Assembly (NCBI RefSeq): GCF_008274805.1
Contig: NZ_CP022579.1
Span: 930,001-994,000 of the forward strand
Length of the DNA: 64,000 bases
Origin: Oryzomicrobium terrae
GTDB taxonomy: Bacteria; Pseudomonadota; Gammaproteobacteria; Burkholderiales; Rhodocyclaceae
Reading direction: 5' to 3'
Below are positions 36,263 through 45,236 of this stretch, piece by piece. Numbering within the stretch: the first letter of the stretch is position 1; every line of letters begins with the position of its first letter. The notes beneath the pieces are model-generated. The model was not told the origin of the DNA and searched no databases. It saw only the letters and a list, made by a program, of their open reading frames with translations. A program made the position numbers and the translations under genes.

Positions 36263-37012
36263 ATGTATACCCCCGCCGGACAGCTGGACAGGGAGCAGCT
36301 GATCCAGCATTTTGCCCCGCTCGTCAAACGTATCGCCCATCACCTGATGGCGCGGTTGCCTGCGAGCGTGCAGGTGGATGACCTGGTCCAAAACGGCATG
36401 ATCGGCCTGCTCGATGCCATCGGCCGCTACGAGAGCGGACTCGGCGCCCAGTTCGAAACCTATGCCACCCAGCGCATTCGCGGTGCCATGCTTGATGGCT
36501 TGCGCGAGAACGATTGGCTGCCGCGGGGAATCCGGCGTGAGTTACGCCGCGTCGAAAAGGCGCTACATCAGTTGGAACATGCCCAGGGGCGTTCCCCGAC
36601 GGAGCTGGAACTGGCCGAGGCCTTAGGTATGCCCTTGGCGGACTACCAGCGTCTGCTCCTGGAGGCACGGGGGCATCAGATCCTCTATTTCGAGGATTTC
36701 TCCGAAGAAGAAGGCGAGTCGTTCCTCGATCGCCACGTCAGCGACGACGACACCACGCCGTTGCAACAGCTGGAAGAGCAGGCCCTGCGGCAAGCCCTGG
36801 TCGAAGGAATCGATGCGCTCCCGGAGCGGGAAAAGCTGGTGATGGCGCTGTACTACGAAGAAGAACTAAATCTGCGCGAGATCGGTGAAGTCCTCGGAGT
36901 CACCGAATCGCGCGTCTGCCAGCTGCACAGCCAGGCGATTGCCCGGCTGCGTGCCCGAGTCCTGGGCGAGGAGGGGAAAGTGAAGAAAACCAAGAAGGGG
37001 CGTCATGGATAA
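36263..37012 (+). CDS. fliA: flagellar sigma factor FliA (sigma-28)
   Basis: Directs RNA polymerase to late flagellar genes. 249 residues with sigma region 2 (LVQNGMIGLLDAIGRYE, FETYATQRIRGAMLDGLRENDW), region 3 (RELRRVEKALHQLEHAQGR) and region 4 (EREKLVMALYYEEELNLREIGEVLGVTESRVCQLHSQAI). Its expected -10/-35 pattern is found upstream of flgM and flgK in this window. The basic C-terminal tail (KKTKKGRHG) overlaps the motC start by 8 bases. Confidence 0.97.
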   Translation: MYTPAGQLDREQLIQHFAPLVKRIAHHLMARLPASVQVDDLVQNGMIGLLDAIGRYESGLGAQFETYATQRIRGAMLDGLRENDWLPRGIRRELRRVEKALHQLEHAQGRSPTELELAEALGMPLADYQRLLLEARGHQILYFEDFSEEEGESFLDRHVSDDDTTPLQQLEEQALRQALVEGIDALPEREKLVMALYYEEELNLREIGEVLGVTESRVCQLHSQAIARLRARVLGEEGKVKKTKKGRHG

Positions 37013-37745
37013 GATCAGCCTGATCGGCTTGGTGGTAGGTATAACCGCGATCGTCGGGGGACAAATTTTTGAAGGCGGGCACATTGGCTCTCTCATCCAG
37101 CCGACGGCCTTTGTCATCGTGATCGGCGGTACCTTGGGCGCCATTCTTCTGCAAAGCCCCTCGGCCACCTTCACCCGGGCGGTGCGTATGCTCAAGTGGG
37201 TGGTGTTTCCCCCCCAGGTGGAGTCGAAGCGTTTGATCGACCAGGTCGCGAACTGGAGCCAGATTTCCCGTCGTGAAGGTTTGCTCGCCCTTGAAGGGTT
37301 TATTGCCGCCCAGACCGACCCTTTTTATCGCAAAGGCCTGCAACTGCTGGTGGATGGCGCCGAGCCGGAGCGGCTGCGTGAAGTGCTCGAAGTCGAGATC
37401 GGCGCTTATGAAAACGATCTCAAGCTGGCGGCAAAAGTGTGGGAATCGGCAGGTGGCTATTCGCCCACCATCGGCATTCTTGGCGCAGTGATGGGCTTGA
37501 TCCACGTGATGGAAAACCTGACCGACCCCTCCAAGCTTGGGGCCGGTATCGCTGTGGCCTTTGTTGCCACGATTTACGGGGTTGGCATGGCTAACCTGGT
37601 CTTGATCCCCATGTCGAAAAAACTGCTGGCCTATGTCGGCCGCCTGGTGACCGCGCGGGAAATGTTCGTGGACGGCCTAGTGGGGATCGCCAACGGGGAT
37701 AATCCGCGCATCATCGAAGGCCGCATGCGCGGCTACTTGGGCTGA
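37005..37745 (+). CDS. motC: second flagellar stator subunit, MotC-type (MotA homologue)
   Basis: A 246-residue MotA-family membrane protein, shorter than the first MotA and closer in layout to Pseudomonas MotC/PomA. Segments include LIGLVVGITAIVGGQIFEGG, TAFVIVIGGTLGAILLQ and the C-terminal pair SPTIGILGAVMGLIHVMENL and GAGIAVAFVATIYGVGMANLVLIP. The cytoplasmic loop has REGLLALEGF and ISRREG, as in the motC group. Position after fliA with motD next matches Pseudomonas order. Ion specificity (H+ or Na+) is not decidable by eye. Confidence 0.93.
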   Translation: MDKISLIGLVVGITAIVGGQIFEGGHIGSLIQPTAFVIVIGGTLGAILLQSPSATFTRAVRMLKWVVFPPQVESKRLIDQVANWSQISRREGLLALEGFIAAQTDPFYRKGLQLLVDGAEPERLREVLEVEIGAYENDLKLAAKVWESAGGYSPTIGILGAVMGLIHVMENLTDPSKLGAGIAVAFVATIYGVGMANLVLIPMSKKLLAYVGRLVTAREMFVDGLVGIANGDNPRIIEGRMRGYLG

Positions 37746-37750
37746 CGGTC

Positions 37751-38629
37751 ATGGCACGGCGGCGGCGTGGCCACGAGGAGGAGCACGAGAATCTCGAACG
37801 CTGGCTCGTTTCCTACGCAGACTTCATCACCTTGCTGTTTGCCTTCTTCGTGGTGATGTATGCCATTTCCTCGGTGAACGAGGGTAAGTACCGGGTTTTA
37901 TCCGACTCTCTGGTCTCGGCCTTCCGCAACGTTCAAGTAGTCGGTGCAGGGCAGATGAACATCGTTACGCCGCCCAACGCCTCGATCAAGCAGATCGTGG
38001 TCAAACAGGATCCGCAGACTGCTGCGCGTCGGCAAGCCCAGCGCGACAAGATGCGCAACGTGGCCCAGGACATCTTCCGGGCTCTAGCCCCCTTGGTTCG
38101 ACAGGGCAAGGTTCGGCTGGTGGAAACCGACAAGGGGGTGACCATCGAAATCGCCGACAGCGTGCTGTTTTCCCCAGGGCAGGCGCAACTGGAGCCGACG
38201 TCGGCCCAGGCGTTGCGCATGGTTGGCGAAGTGCTGGCACCGACCGAGTTTCCAATCGTGGTCGAGGGGCATACCGACAATGTGCCGATCCGCACGGCCT
38301 TGTATCCCTCCAACTGGGAATTGTCGGCGGTGCGTGCCACCACGGTGCTGCGCCTCTTTGCTGATGCCGGGGTGTCGCCCCAGCGGCTGACGGCCATTGG
38401 CTACGGCGAGCACCGGCCAGTCGAGGGCAATGACACTCAAGAGGGGCGGGCACGTAATCGGCGGGTTTCCATCTTGATCGAATCGGCAATTCCCGCCGAG
38501 CCAGAAGTGCCACCGCCGGCTGCGCCGCCCTCTGCCCCGGTTAGCGGCGATGGCGTGACCCCGTCCCCGGCGGCGGCTTCGGCAGTGGGCGCGGCCCTTG
38601 ACGGCGGTGCCGGGAGCGGGGGACGCTAG
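37751..38629 (+). CDS. motD: second flagellar stator subunit, MotD-type (MotB homologue)
   Basis: A 292-residue partner of MotC. A basic N-terminus (MARRRRGHEEEHENLER) is followed by the single helix with the ion-binding Asp (SYADFITLLFAFFVVMYAIS). The OmpA-like domain has VVEGHTDNVPIRTALYPSNWELSAVRA and EGRARNRRVSILIE. The C-terminal 40 residues are Pro/Ala/Gly-rich. It ends the flhB operon; a terminator follows within 20 bases. Confidence 0.93.
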   Translation: MARRRRGHEEEHENLERWLVSYADFITLLFAFFVVMYAISSVNEGKYRVLSDSLVSAFRNVQVVGAGQMNIVTPPNASIKQIVVKQDPQTAARRQAQRDKMRNVAQDIFRALAPLVRQGKVRLVETDKGVTIEIADSVLFSPGQAQLEPTSAQALRMVGEVLAPTEFPIVVEGHTDNVPIRTALYPSNWELSAVRATTVLRLFADAGVSPQRLTAIGYGEHRPVEGNDTQEGRARNRRVSILIESAIPAEPEVPPPAAPPSAPVSGDGVTPSPAAASAVGAALDGGAGSGGR

Positions 38630-38646
38630 GTCTTCTTTATGGGATA

Positions 38647-38683
38647 AAACAGAACGCCCTCCAGTGGAGGCGTTCTGTTTTTG
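38647..38683. terminator. terminator between convergent motD and flgN
   Basis: AGAACGCC (38651-38658) pairs with GGCGTTCT (38669-38676), with an inner TCC/GGA stem, an A-run on the left and a T-run on the right. It is usable from both strands, closing motD and flgN transcripts. Confidence 0.85.
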
Positions 38684-38701
38684 TATTCGAGAGATGAGGC
38701 G

Positions 38702-39202
38702 TCAGACCGAATCAATCAGGCGGCTGCCGGTCCCGCCACCCCCGAGCCTTTGGCCGTCCGGACCATAAACGTCTGCGGCGGGGGCTTGGTTGCGTTGGAG
38801 GAGTACCTGTAATGCGCCGCTGGTGTTTTGCATGCGTAGGGCGATCAACTGCCCGTTCTGCTCGTTGAGTTGCTTGGCCCGTTGCGCCTGGTGTTGCAGT
38901 TGTGCCCAGGTATGGCGTATTGCCGGTGTTCCGTGGGCAGCAAGCCAGGCGTCGATTCCCTCGCGATCTGCCGTGTACCCCTGGGATTGAATCAGGCGGT
39001 TACGTTGTTCCGCGAATTGGTTGAGCTGTTGGACCAGCAGTGCTTTGGCGGCAACGATATCTTCCAATGCATCCACACGCCCGGCGCTCAGATCGGCCTG
39101 CTCGCTCTCGAGCAAGGCGGCAAACTGCGTTACGGCTGCCACTTCTTGGGAGAGCGTGCTGGCAAAGGTGTCGGCAGCGGAAGATGGTGGAAGCAGTCCC
39201 AT
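38702..39202 (-). CDS. flgN: flagellar export chaperone FlgN
   Basis: Cytoplasmic chaperone that delivers the junction proteins FlgK and FlgL to the export gate. The 166-residue, almost entirely helical protein has the FlgN pattern (QEVAAVTQFAALLESEQADL, AKALLVQQLNQFAEQRNRL, LNEQNGQLIALRMQNTSGAL). It lies directly downstream of flgM as in enterics. The start has no strong ribosome site, so an alternative nearby start is possible. Confidence 0.88.
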   Translation of the reverse strand: MGLLPPSSAADTFASTLSQEVAAVTQFAALLESEQADLSAGRVDALEDIVAAKALLVQQLNQFAEQRNRLIQSQGYTADREGIDAWLAAHGTPAIRHTWAQLQHQAQRAKQLNEQNGQLIALRMQNTSGALQVLLQRNQAPAADVYGPDGQRLGGGGTGSRLIDSV

Positions 39203-39236
39203 GGCGATGGAGGATGGCAGCGCGGCTTGGCGCTAG

Positions 39237-39551
39237 TCAGGCCTGGCGACCACTCGCCCGTCCCGGGCTGCCTTGAATCAGTTCCCGGGCGGTGTCCAGC
39301 AGTCGGTCGGCAATGGCGCCGGAATTGATCGAAAAGCGACCTTCGCTGATGGCTTGGCGGATCGCCGCAATTCGGCCTGCATCGAAGGGTGAGTCGGTTT
39401 GTGCCGTATCCTCGCTGCGCGACAGGCTGACCCGAACGTCCTCGCCCGAAGAGGCTTCGGCGGTGCGGGTCTGTTGCCGGGTGCGCACATCGGTAGCGGC
39501 GTAGCCACTAGAGGTGCTGGCGGGAGGAGTGGCAGAGGGTGAGATTTTCAC
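39237..39551 (-). CDS. flgM: anti-sigma-28 factor FlgM
   Basis: Binds FliA until hook completion and is then exported. The protein is 104 residues from the GTG at 39551, which has AGAGG six bases upstream and gives the family N-terminus VKISPS. The annotated frame could extend ten codons to 39581, but that would overlap the promoter. The unfolded Ser/Thr-rich N-half and the sigma-binding C-half (DAGRIAAIRQAISEGRFSI, ADRLLDTARELIQ) fit the family. It has its own sigma-28 promoter. Confidence 0.92.
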   Translation of the reverse strand: MKISPSATPPASTSSGYAATDVRTRQQTRTAEASSGEDVRVSLSRSEDTAQTDSPFDAGRIAAIRQAISEGRFSINSGAIADRLLDTARELIQGSPGRASGRQA

Positions 39552-39584
39552 GGTAGGCCTCTGAAAATAGTTTCCTTGCAAATT

Positions 39585-39611
39585 CTATCGGCAAAAAAGC
39601 GAGAAACTTGA
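39585..39611 (-). promoter_or_regulatory. sigma-28 (FliA) promoter of flgMN
   Basis: On the minus strand TCAAGTTT (-35) and GCCGATAG (-10) are separated by exactly 11 bases, one mismatch each from the FliA consensus TAAAGTTT-N11-GCCGATAA. The flgM start lies 33 bases downstream. FliA control of its own antagonist is the usual feedback. Confidence 0.85.
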
Positions 39612-39722
39612 GGCCCATCGAACATATTCCGATGCCGAACACGGCAACCGGTAACGAACCCGCTGTAATTGTAGCGGATTACGGGGCAGGCGGGCCGGTC
39701 GCTTGTCGGGCCCGATCTGCAA

Positions 39723-40418
39723 TCAGTAACTGAGTTCTACGATGCCGCCTTCTCGGGCGATGCCGCTGACGGTTTGACCGTTGCCTGTCCGTACTTGTGC
39801 CATCTGCCCCTCGGCAGCGTTGGAGAGCGCTGTGCCGTCGGCGCTGGCGGAAAATCCCGCGCCTTGGGAGATCAATTTGACGGGTTGGCCTTGGCGTACA
39901 ACCAGTGGAGCGATTAACTGGTCGCCACGAATCGGCTGACCTGCGGCGATGCTGTTGCGTAAGCTTTTACCCGCCAATTGATTGACGTCGGTGATGACGC
40001 CTGCGGGCAAGGCGGCCAGATCGCCACTGGCCAAGGCCACGTCCGCAGCCTGCAGGGGCTGATTGGGTGCCAGGGGCCGTGCGGCCACCAGGTAGTTGCC
40101 GGCCACGCTCACGGTAACCGGGACAAAGACGGTCCATCCTGCTGGAGCGTTGCAGCGTACCCCCACGGTGCTGCGCCCCCAGAGGCGGGCTCCATTCGGT
40201 AAAAATGCCTCAACTGTCGGGCATGGGCTCAGCTGAGTACGAGGATCGAGCGCGCCGATACGGGTGGTGACTCGGCCTGGCAGGCCCTGTGTCTGGGTCG
40301 CCAGGAACCGGTCGACAGCGTTGATCACCACGGCCTCCATACCCGTGTTTTGGGCGTGGGCAGGTGTCGAGGCTAGAACTGGCAGGGCGGTGAACAGCAA
40401 GGCAAGCAAGCGGCGCAT
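39723..40418 (-). CDS. flgA: flagellar P-ring assembly chaperone FlgA
   Basis: Periplasmic chaperone for FlgI polymerisation around the rod. 231 residues from the ATG at 40418, with signal peptide RRLLALLFTALPVLASTPAHA. The SAF-type C-terminal domain shows LAPNQPLQAADVALASGDLA, GKSLRNSIAAGQPIRGDQL and VRQGQPVKLISQGAGF. The frame extends 20 codons upstream without conservation. It diverges from flgB. A perfect GGGGCA-TTG-TGCCCC palindrome (40444-40458) lies just upstream of its start, and TTGCCG-N18-CACAAT overlapping that palindrome could be its promoter. Confidence 0.93.
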   Translation of the reverse strand: MRRLLALLFTALPVLASTPAHAQNTGMEAVVINAVDRFLATQTQGLPGRVTTRIGALDPRTQLSPCPTVEAFLPNGARLWGRSTVGVRCNAPAGWTVFVPVTVSVAGNYLVAARPLAPNQPLQAADVALASGDLAALPAGVITDVNQLAGKSLRNSIAAGQPIRGDQLIAPLVVRQGQPVKLISQGAGFSASADGTALSNAAEGQMAQVRTGNGQTVSGIAREGGIVELSY

Positions 40419-40594
40419 AACGGAGGCAGGAGGGTGGGGGCAAGGGGCATTGTGCCCCAGCAATCCCGTTCCCGGCAAAACTTGCCGCCGGTAAGGTGGC
40501 GGAGAATGGTTTGCCGATTTGCAGGGATAAGCAGGAGGCTTGCGGCGGCCTGGGGCGCAAGGCTGGAGGGCGGTAGCACGGCAAGGAATGGGGC

Positions 40595-40609
40595 TGGCAT
40601 GAAATCCGC
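40595..40609 (+). promoter_or_regulatory. sigma-54-type promoter of the flgB operon
   Basis: TGGCATGAAATCCGC has the invariant GG-N10-GC spacing and a TGGCA -24 element like the fliK site. The -12 half (CCGC) is weaker than TTGC. The expected start site is about 25 bases before flgB. It implies RpoN with a FleQ/FlrC-type activator encoded elsewhere. Confidence 0.55.
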
Positions 40610-40646
40610 TTAAGGAGAGTCAGTCAAATTTCTCCGCGAGGGTACC

Positions 40647-41060
40647 GTGGCCAATAAGCTCGATCAGCTCATCAACGTCCAGCGCCAGGCGCTCGGCGTG
40701 CGCGCCCAGCGCCAGCAGATCCTGGCGGCCAACATCGCCAACGCGGATACCCCCCACTACAAGGCGCGGGACATCGATTTTCAGTCGGTTCTGGCGGACT
40801 CCCTGGCGGGCAAGAATCAGAGCAGCGGCGTCGATCTGTCCCGCACCAATGCGCGCCATCTGGCCGGCACCGGTACGCCCTCACCGTTCCCGGTGCTGTA
40901 CCGCCGCGATACCCAGTCGAGTGTGGATGGGAATACCGTCGATATGGATACCGAGCGCGCCGCTTTTGCCGACAACTCGCTGCACTACGAGGCGGCCGTG
41001 ACCTTCCTTACCGGCCAGTTCCGCACCATGCAGACCGCCGTGCAAAGCAACAACGGCTGA
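40647..41060 (+). CDS. flgB: flagellar proximal rod protein FlgB
   Basis: Rod subunit next to the MS ring. 137 residues from a GTG start preceded by GCGAGGG. It has the rod N-terminal signature QILAANIANADTPHYKARDIDF and the C-terminal helix ALHYEA-type region (NSLHYEAAVTFLTGQFRTMQTAV). First gene of a ten-gene flgB-L operon that adds one lipoprotein gene. Confidence 0.95.
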   Translation: MANKLDQLINVQRQALGVRAQRQQILAANIANADTPHYKARDIDFQSVLADSLAGKNQSSGVDLSRTNARHLAGTGTPSPFPVLYRRDTQSSVDGNTVDMDTERAAFADNSLHYEAAVTFLTGQFRTMQTAVQSNNG

Positions 41061-41096
41061 TCCGGCGCGCCCGGACGACGAACAGGAATCTGAATC

Positions 41097-41504
41097 ATGA
41101 GCATGTTGAGCGTTTTCAATATTGCCGGCAGCGCACTCACTGCCCAGTCGATGCGGCTTAATACCGTGGCCAGTAACCTGGCCAACGCCGATTCCCTGGT
41201 GTCCGCCGATGGCCAGCCCTACAAGGCCAAGCAGGTGGTGTTCGAGGCCACTCCGATGGGGACGACCCAGGCGTCCATGGGGGTCAAGGTGCAACAGGTC
41301 GTGGATAGCGCAGCGCCGCACCGGCTCGTCTACGACCCGCGCAGCCCAGCGGCCAATGCCGATGGCTACGTGACCATGCCCAATGTGGATGTGGTCGAAG
41401 AAATGACCAACATGATTTCTGCTTCGCGCTCCTACCAGACCAATACCGAAGTCATGAATACGGCCAAGACCTTGCTGCTGCGCACCCTGACCCTGGGCCA
41501 GTAA
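41097..41504 (+). CDS. flgC: flagellar rod protein FlgC
   Basis: Proximal rod subunit of 135 residues. The N-terminal pattern [31 protein letters not shown] and the C-terminal [30 protein letters not shown] are diagnostic of FlgC. It lies 36 bases after flgB. Confidence 0.96.
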   Translation: MSMLSVFNIAGSALTAQSMRLNTVASNLANADSLVSADGQPYKAKQVVFEATPMGTTQASMGVKVQQVVDSAAPHRLVYDPRSPAANADGYVTMPNVDVVEEMTNMISASRSYQTNTEVMNTAKTLLLRTLTLGQ

Positions 41505-41533
41505 GGCCGCCGACTCTTCGATAGGAATTCATC

Positions 41534-42211
41534 ATGGCAACCGTGCAAAACTCCACCAGCCAGACGGACGACGTCCTGGCGGCTTACCGCCAGTCCACCT
41601 CGTCGACGAAGAAAAGCGCCACTGAGGAAATGCAGGACCGCTTTCTCAAGCTGCTCGTCACCCAGTTGCAGAACCAGGATCCGATGAATCCCCTGGACAA
41701 TGCCCAGATGACCCAGCAACTGGCGCAAATCAACACGGTCAGCGGTATCGAAAAGCTCAATACCACCATGACCCAGATGATGGGGTTGTATAACTCGGCG
41801 CAGGCCATGCAGAGCGCCTCGTTGCTCGGGCGGCATGTACTGGTGCCGGGCTCCGATCTGGCCCTGGGCGAGAAGGGGGCGATGGGGGGGGTGGAGTTGG
41901 GCGCTGCTGCCGATGCCGTGACGGTTTCGATCAAGAACGCCGCGGGTGAAGTGGTGGCAACCGAGCAGCTGGGAGCCAACTCCGCCGGCAGCTTTGCCTT
42001 TATCTGGGATGGCAAGAATAGCGATGGTGAGGCCCTGCCTCAGGGGAACTATACCTTCGAGGTGAGTGCGACCCAGGGTGGCAACAAAGTGACCGCGAAT
42101 GCGCTGGGACTTGGCACGGTAAGTGCTCTTGTTCGTGGAACCAATGGCGGCTTCCAGCTCGATCTTGGCAGCGGTCTCGTTAATTTTGAAGACGTGCGCC
42201 AGATCCTCTGA
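41534..42211 (+). CDS. flgD: flagellar hook cap/assembly protein FlgD
   Basis: Transient cap that directs FlgE polymerisation. 225 residues: N-terminal KFLKLLVTQLQNQDPMNPL-type motif (here DRFLKLLVTQLQNQDPMNPL) and a C-terminal Ig/tudor-like pair (AAGEVVATEQLGANSAGSF, FIWDGKNSDGEALPQGNYTF) typical of FlgD. Confidence 0.96.
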   Translation: MATVQNSTSQTDDVLAAYRQSTSSTKKSATEEMQDRFLKLLVTQLQNQDPMNPLDNAQMTQQLAQINTVSGIEKLNTTMTQMMGLYNSAQAMQSASLLGRHVLVPGSDLALGEKGAMGGVELGAAADAVTVSIKNAAGEVVATEQLGANSAGSFAFIWDGKNSDGEALPQGNYTFEVSATQGGNKVTANALGLGTVSALVRGTNGGFQLDLGSGLVNFEDVRQIL

Positions 42212-42259
42212 GTCCGGTTGCAGCAACAGAACAGCAAATAACAGGTTAAGGAGCCAAGC

Positions 42260-43615
42260 ATGGCATTCCAGCAAGGTTTGAGCGGACTCGGCGCTTCGTC
42301 CAAGGCCCTCGATGTGATCGGCAACAACGTCGCCAACGCCAGCACCGTGGGATTTAAATCGGCCAGTGCGCATTTTGCCGACGTCTTTGCCAATTCCCTG
42401 TCCGGTTCCGGCGCCTTGCAGGTGGGTATCGGTACTGCCCTGGCCTCGGTGGCCCAGCAATTCACTCAGGGCAATATCACCACGACCAACAATCCCCTGG
42501 ATATCTCGATCAACGGCCAGGGGTTCTTCCGCATGAGCCAGAACGGCTCTATCTCCTATACCCGCAACGGCCAGTTCCACCTGGACAAGTCCGGCTACAT
42601 CATCAATGACCAGTCCCTCAAGCTGACCGGCTACCCGGCGGACCCGAACGGGGTGATCGTGCCTTCCACTCCCCAGGAATTGCAGATCAGCTCGGCCAAC
42701 CTGTCGCCGGTGGCGACGGGGGCGAGCGTGGGTGCCGCTTTCAAAGGGGTGTCGATCAACGGTCTCAACCTGGATTCGCGTGCGGAGTTGCCGGCAGCCT
42801 GGTCCAGCACCGTCTCCCCGGCGCCGGTGCCTCCCGCAACGCCGGTTGGTCTGGAAACGGTGGATCCAAAGTCGTACAACTACTCGACTGCTGTGTCGAT
42901 CTACGACTCCCTGGGTAACCCCCACACCATGACCTATTACTTCCGCAAGACTGCCACGCCGGGGCAATGGGAAGTACGGGCCAACGTCGATACCACCCGG
43001 TTTGCCAACGTGGACCTCGGTGCTGGCGCGGGGGTCCCCATCAATCTGCAGTTCGATAGCAACGGCAAGCTGACGTCGACGATGCCGATTGCCGCCGTAA
43101 CGATCGATCTTGCCGGTCTCTCTGCCGACCAGATCGCTGCGGGCATCAACAAGCCGAATAGCGCTACCACGCCGCTCAAGTTCGGCCTCGATTTCACCGG
43201 CTCGACACAATACGGTGCTACTTCCGGCGGTGGTCGCCTGGAGCAGGACGGCTACACCTCGGGGCGCCTCAACGGGATTTCTGTGGGTGAGGACGGTGTT
43301 ATCCAGGGGCGCTACAGCAACGGCCAGGCACGCAACCTGGGACAGGTGGTGCTGGCCAACTTCCAGAACCCCAATGGTTTGACTAGCCTGGGCGGCAATC
43401 AGTGGGCCGAAACCTCTGTGTCCGGTCAGCCGACCGTTGGAGCTCCCAACTCGGGCAGTCTGGGGACGCTGCAATCCAATTCCGTCGAGGAATCCAACGT
43501 GGATCTCACTGCGGAGTTGGTGAACATGATCACCCAGCAGCGTAACTACCAGGCCAATGCCCAGACCATCAAGACTCAGGACACCATCATGAACACTCTG
43601 GTGAACCTGCGCTAA
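42260..43615 (+). CDS. flgE: flagellar hook protein FlgE
   Basis: Hook subunit of 451 residues. The conserved N-terminal coiled-coil region FQQGLSGLGASSKALDVIGNN and ANASTVGFKSASAHFADVF are followed by hook domains (NQSLKLTGYPADPNGVI) and the C-terminal ESNVDLTAELVNMITQQRNYQ with QTIKTQDTIMNTLVNLR. AGGAG precedes the start at good spacing. Confidence 0.96.
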   Translation: MAFQQGLSGLGASSKALDVIGNNVANASTVGFKSASAHFADVFANSLSGSGALQVGIGTALASVAQQFTQGNITTTNNPLDISINGQGFFRMSQNGSISYTRNGQFHLDKSGYIINDQSLKLTGYPADPNGVIVPSTPQELQISSANLSPVATGASVGAAFKGVSINGLNLDSRAELPAAWSSTVSPAPVPPATPVGLETVDPKSYNYSTAVSIYDSLGNPHTMTYYFRKTATPGQWEVRANVDTTRFANVDLGAGAGVPINLQFDSNGKLTSTMPIAAVTIDLAGLSADQIAAGINKPNSATTPLKFGLDFTGSTQYGATSGGGRLEQDGYTSGRLNGISVGEDGVIQGRYSNGQARNLGQVVLANFQNPNGLTSLGGNQWAETSVSGQPTVGAPNSGSLGTLQSNSVEESNVDLTAELVNMITQQRNYQANAQTIKTQDTIMNTLVNLR

Positions 43616-43649
43616 CGTCCGCTAACTTCGATCCGACTGCGACATCACG

Positions 43650-44393
43650 ATGGACCGCCTGATTTATACGGCCATGACCGGCGCCAAGCATGCCTTCCTG
43701 AGGCAGGCTGGGGTTGCGCACAACCTGGCCAACGCATCGACCACCGGCTATCGCAGCCAGGAACACCAGTTCCGCGCGGTGCCGATCCAGGGCGAAGGCA
43801 TGCCGACTCGGGCGTTCGTGGTGGATGCAGCGGTCAAGGATGTGCTGGACCAGGGGCCGATGAGCTTTACCGGCCGTGCCCTCGACGTCGCCATCAAGGG
43901 GCAGGGCTGGATCGCCGTTCAAACTCCCAACGGCCAGGAAGCGTATACCCGGGCCGGCAACCTGCAGGTCAGTGCCAATGGCCAGCTGCAGACCCCCGAG
44001 GGTTACGCGGTGCTGTCCAACAGCGGTCCGATCGCCGTGCCCCCGGACAACCGGGTGTCGATCGCTCCGGACGGCACCGTGTCGGTGGTGCCTCTCTTCG
44101 GCACCCCCAACGTTACCGATGCGGTCGGGCAGATCAAACTGGTGAACCCGGACCCGGCCAGCCTGGAACGCAGTGCCGACGGCCTGTTCCGCCAGAAAAA
44201 CGGCCAGCCGGCCGATGCCGACCCCAATGTGCGTCTGGCCACCGAAACCCTGGAAGGCAGCAACGTGAACGTGGTGGATACCATGGTGAGCATGATCTCC
44301 ATTGCCCGTCAGTTCGAGATGCAGGTGAAGATGCTGCAAACCGCCGATACCAACGCCCGGAGCGCCGACCAAGTGCTCGGCGTGAACAGCTAA
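43650..44393 (+). CDS. flgF: flagellar proximal rod protein FlgF
   Basis: 247-residue rod protein with MDRLIYTAMTGAKHAFLRQ at the start, NLANASTTGYRSQEHQFRA, the mid-region DVAIKGQGWIAVQTPNG, and the C-terminal ETLEGSNVNVVDTMVSMISI. The start MDRLIY and length distinguish it from FlgG. Confidence 0.96.
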   Translation: MDRLIYTAMTGAKHAFLRQAGVAHNLANASTTGYRSQEHQFRAVPIQGEGMPTRAFVVDAAVKDVLDQGPMSFTGRALDVAIKGQGWIAVQTPNGQEAYTRAGNLQVSANGQLQTPEGYAVLSNSGPIAVPPDNRVSIAPDGTVSVVPLFGTPNVTDAVGQIKLVNPDPASLERSADGLFRQKNGQPADADPNVRLATETLEGSNVNVVDTMVSMISIARQFEMQVKMLQTADTNARSADQVLGVNS

Positions 44394-44421
44394 CCGACTA
44401 GAACAATAAGGATCGGCCCCC

Positions 44422-45204
44422 ATGATTCGTTCGCTATGGATCGCCCGTACCGGCCTCGACGCCCAGCAGATGCAGCTGGACGTGATCGCCAACAACCTGG
44501 CCAATACCAGCACTAACGGCTTCAAACGGTCCCGGGCGGTCTTCGAGGATCTGCTCTACCAGACCCTGCGCCAGCCCGGAGCCCAGTCGTCGCAGCAGAC
44601 CCAGGTGCCTTCCGGTCTGCAGCTCGGCACCGGGGTAAAGCCGGTATCCACGGCGCGCATCTTCACCCAGGGCAACCTGCAGAACACCGGCAACTCCCTG
44701 GATGTGGCGATCAACGGCAACGGCTTCTTCCAGATCCTGATGCCTGACGGCACCATCGGTTATACCCGGGACGGTTCGTTCCAGCGTGACAACCAGGGGC
44801 AGTTGGTCACCTCCAGCGGCTATCCGCTGCAGCCCAACATCACCATCCCGCAGAACGCCCTGACCATCACCATCGCCAAGGACGGCGTGGTCAGCGTCAC
44901 CCTGCCGGGTACACCCAACCCGCAGCAGCTGGGTCAAATCCAGCTGGCCAGCTTCATCAACCCGGGTGGCCTGCAGAGCCAGGGCGAGAACCTGTTCCTG
45001 GAGACCGCCGCCAGTGGCGCCCCCCAGCCGAACATTCCGGGGACCAATGGCCTGGGGGTGCTCAACCAGAATTATGTGGAAACCTCCAACGTGAACGTGG
45101 CCGAGGAACTGGTGACCATGATCCAGACCCAGCGCGCCTACGAACTCAATTCTAAGGTGGTGTCCACGTCCGACCAGATGCTGGCCCGGCTGACACAGCT
45201 CTAA
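44422..45204 (+). CDS. flgG: flagellar distal rod protein FlgG
   Basis: 260-residue distal rod subunit, the standard length. It has [57 protein letters not shown] and C-terminal [20 protein letters not shown]. The rod passes through the FlgH/FlgI rings encoded next. Confidence 0.97.
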   Translation: MIRSLWIARTGLDAQQMQLDVIANNLANTSTNGFKRSRAVFEDLLYQTLRQPGAQSSQQTQVPSGLQLGTGVKPVSTARIFTQGNLQNTGNSLDVAINGNGFFQILMPDGTIGYTRDGSFQRDNQGQLVTSSGYPLQPNITIPQNALTITIAKDGVVSVTLPGTPNPQQLGQIQLASFINPGGLQSQGENLFLETAASGAPQPNIPGTNGLGVLNQNYVETSNVNVAEELVTMIQTQRAYELNSKVVSTSDQMLARLTQL

Positions 45205-45236
45205 AGTAAGGCGCCAGGGCTAGCAAGGAGGCTGTG

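Noticed and set aside
41432-43474. 680-codon open frame on the minus strand
   Set aside because: Antisense to flgC, flgD and flgE; no recognisable fold or ribosome site.
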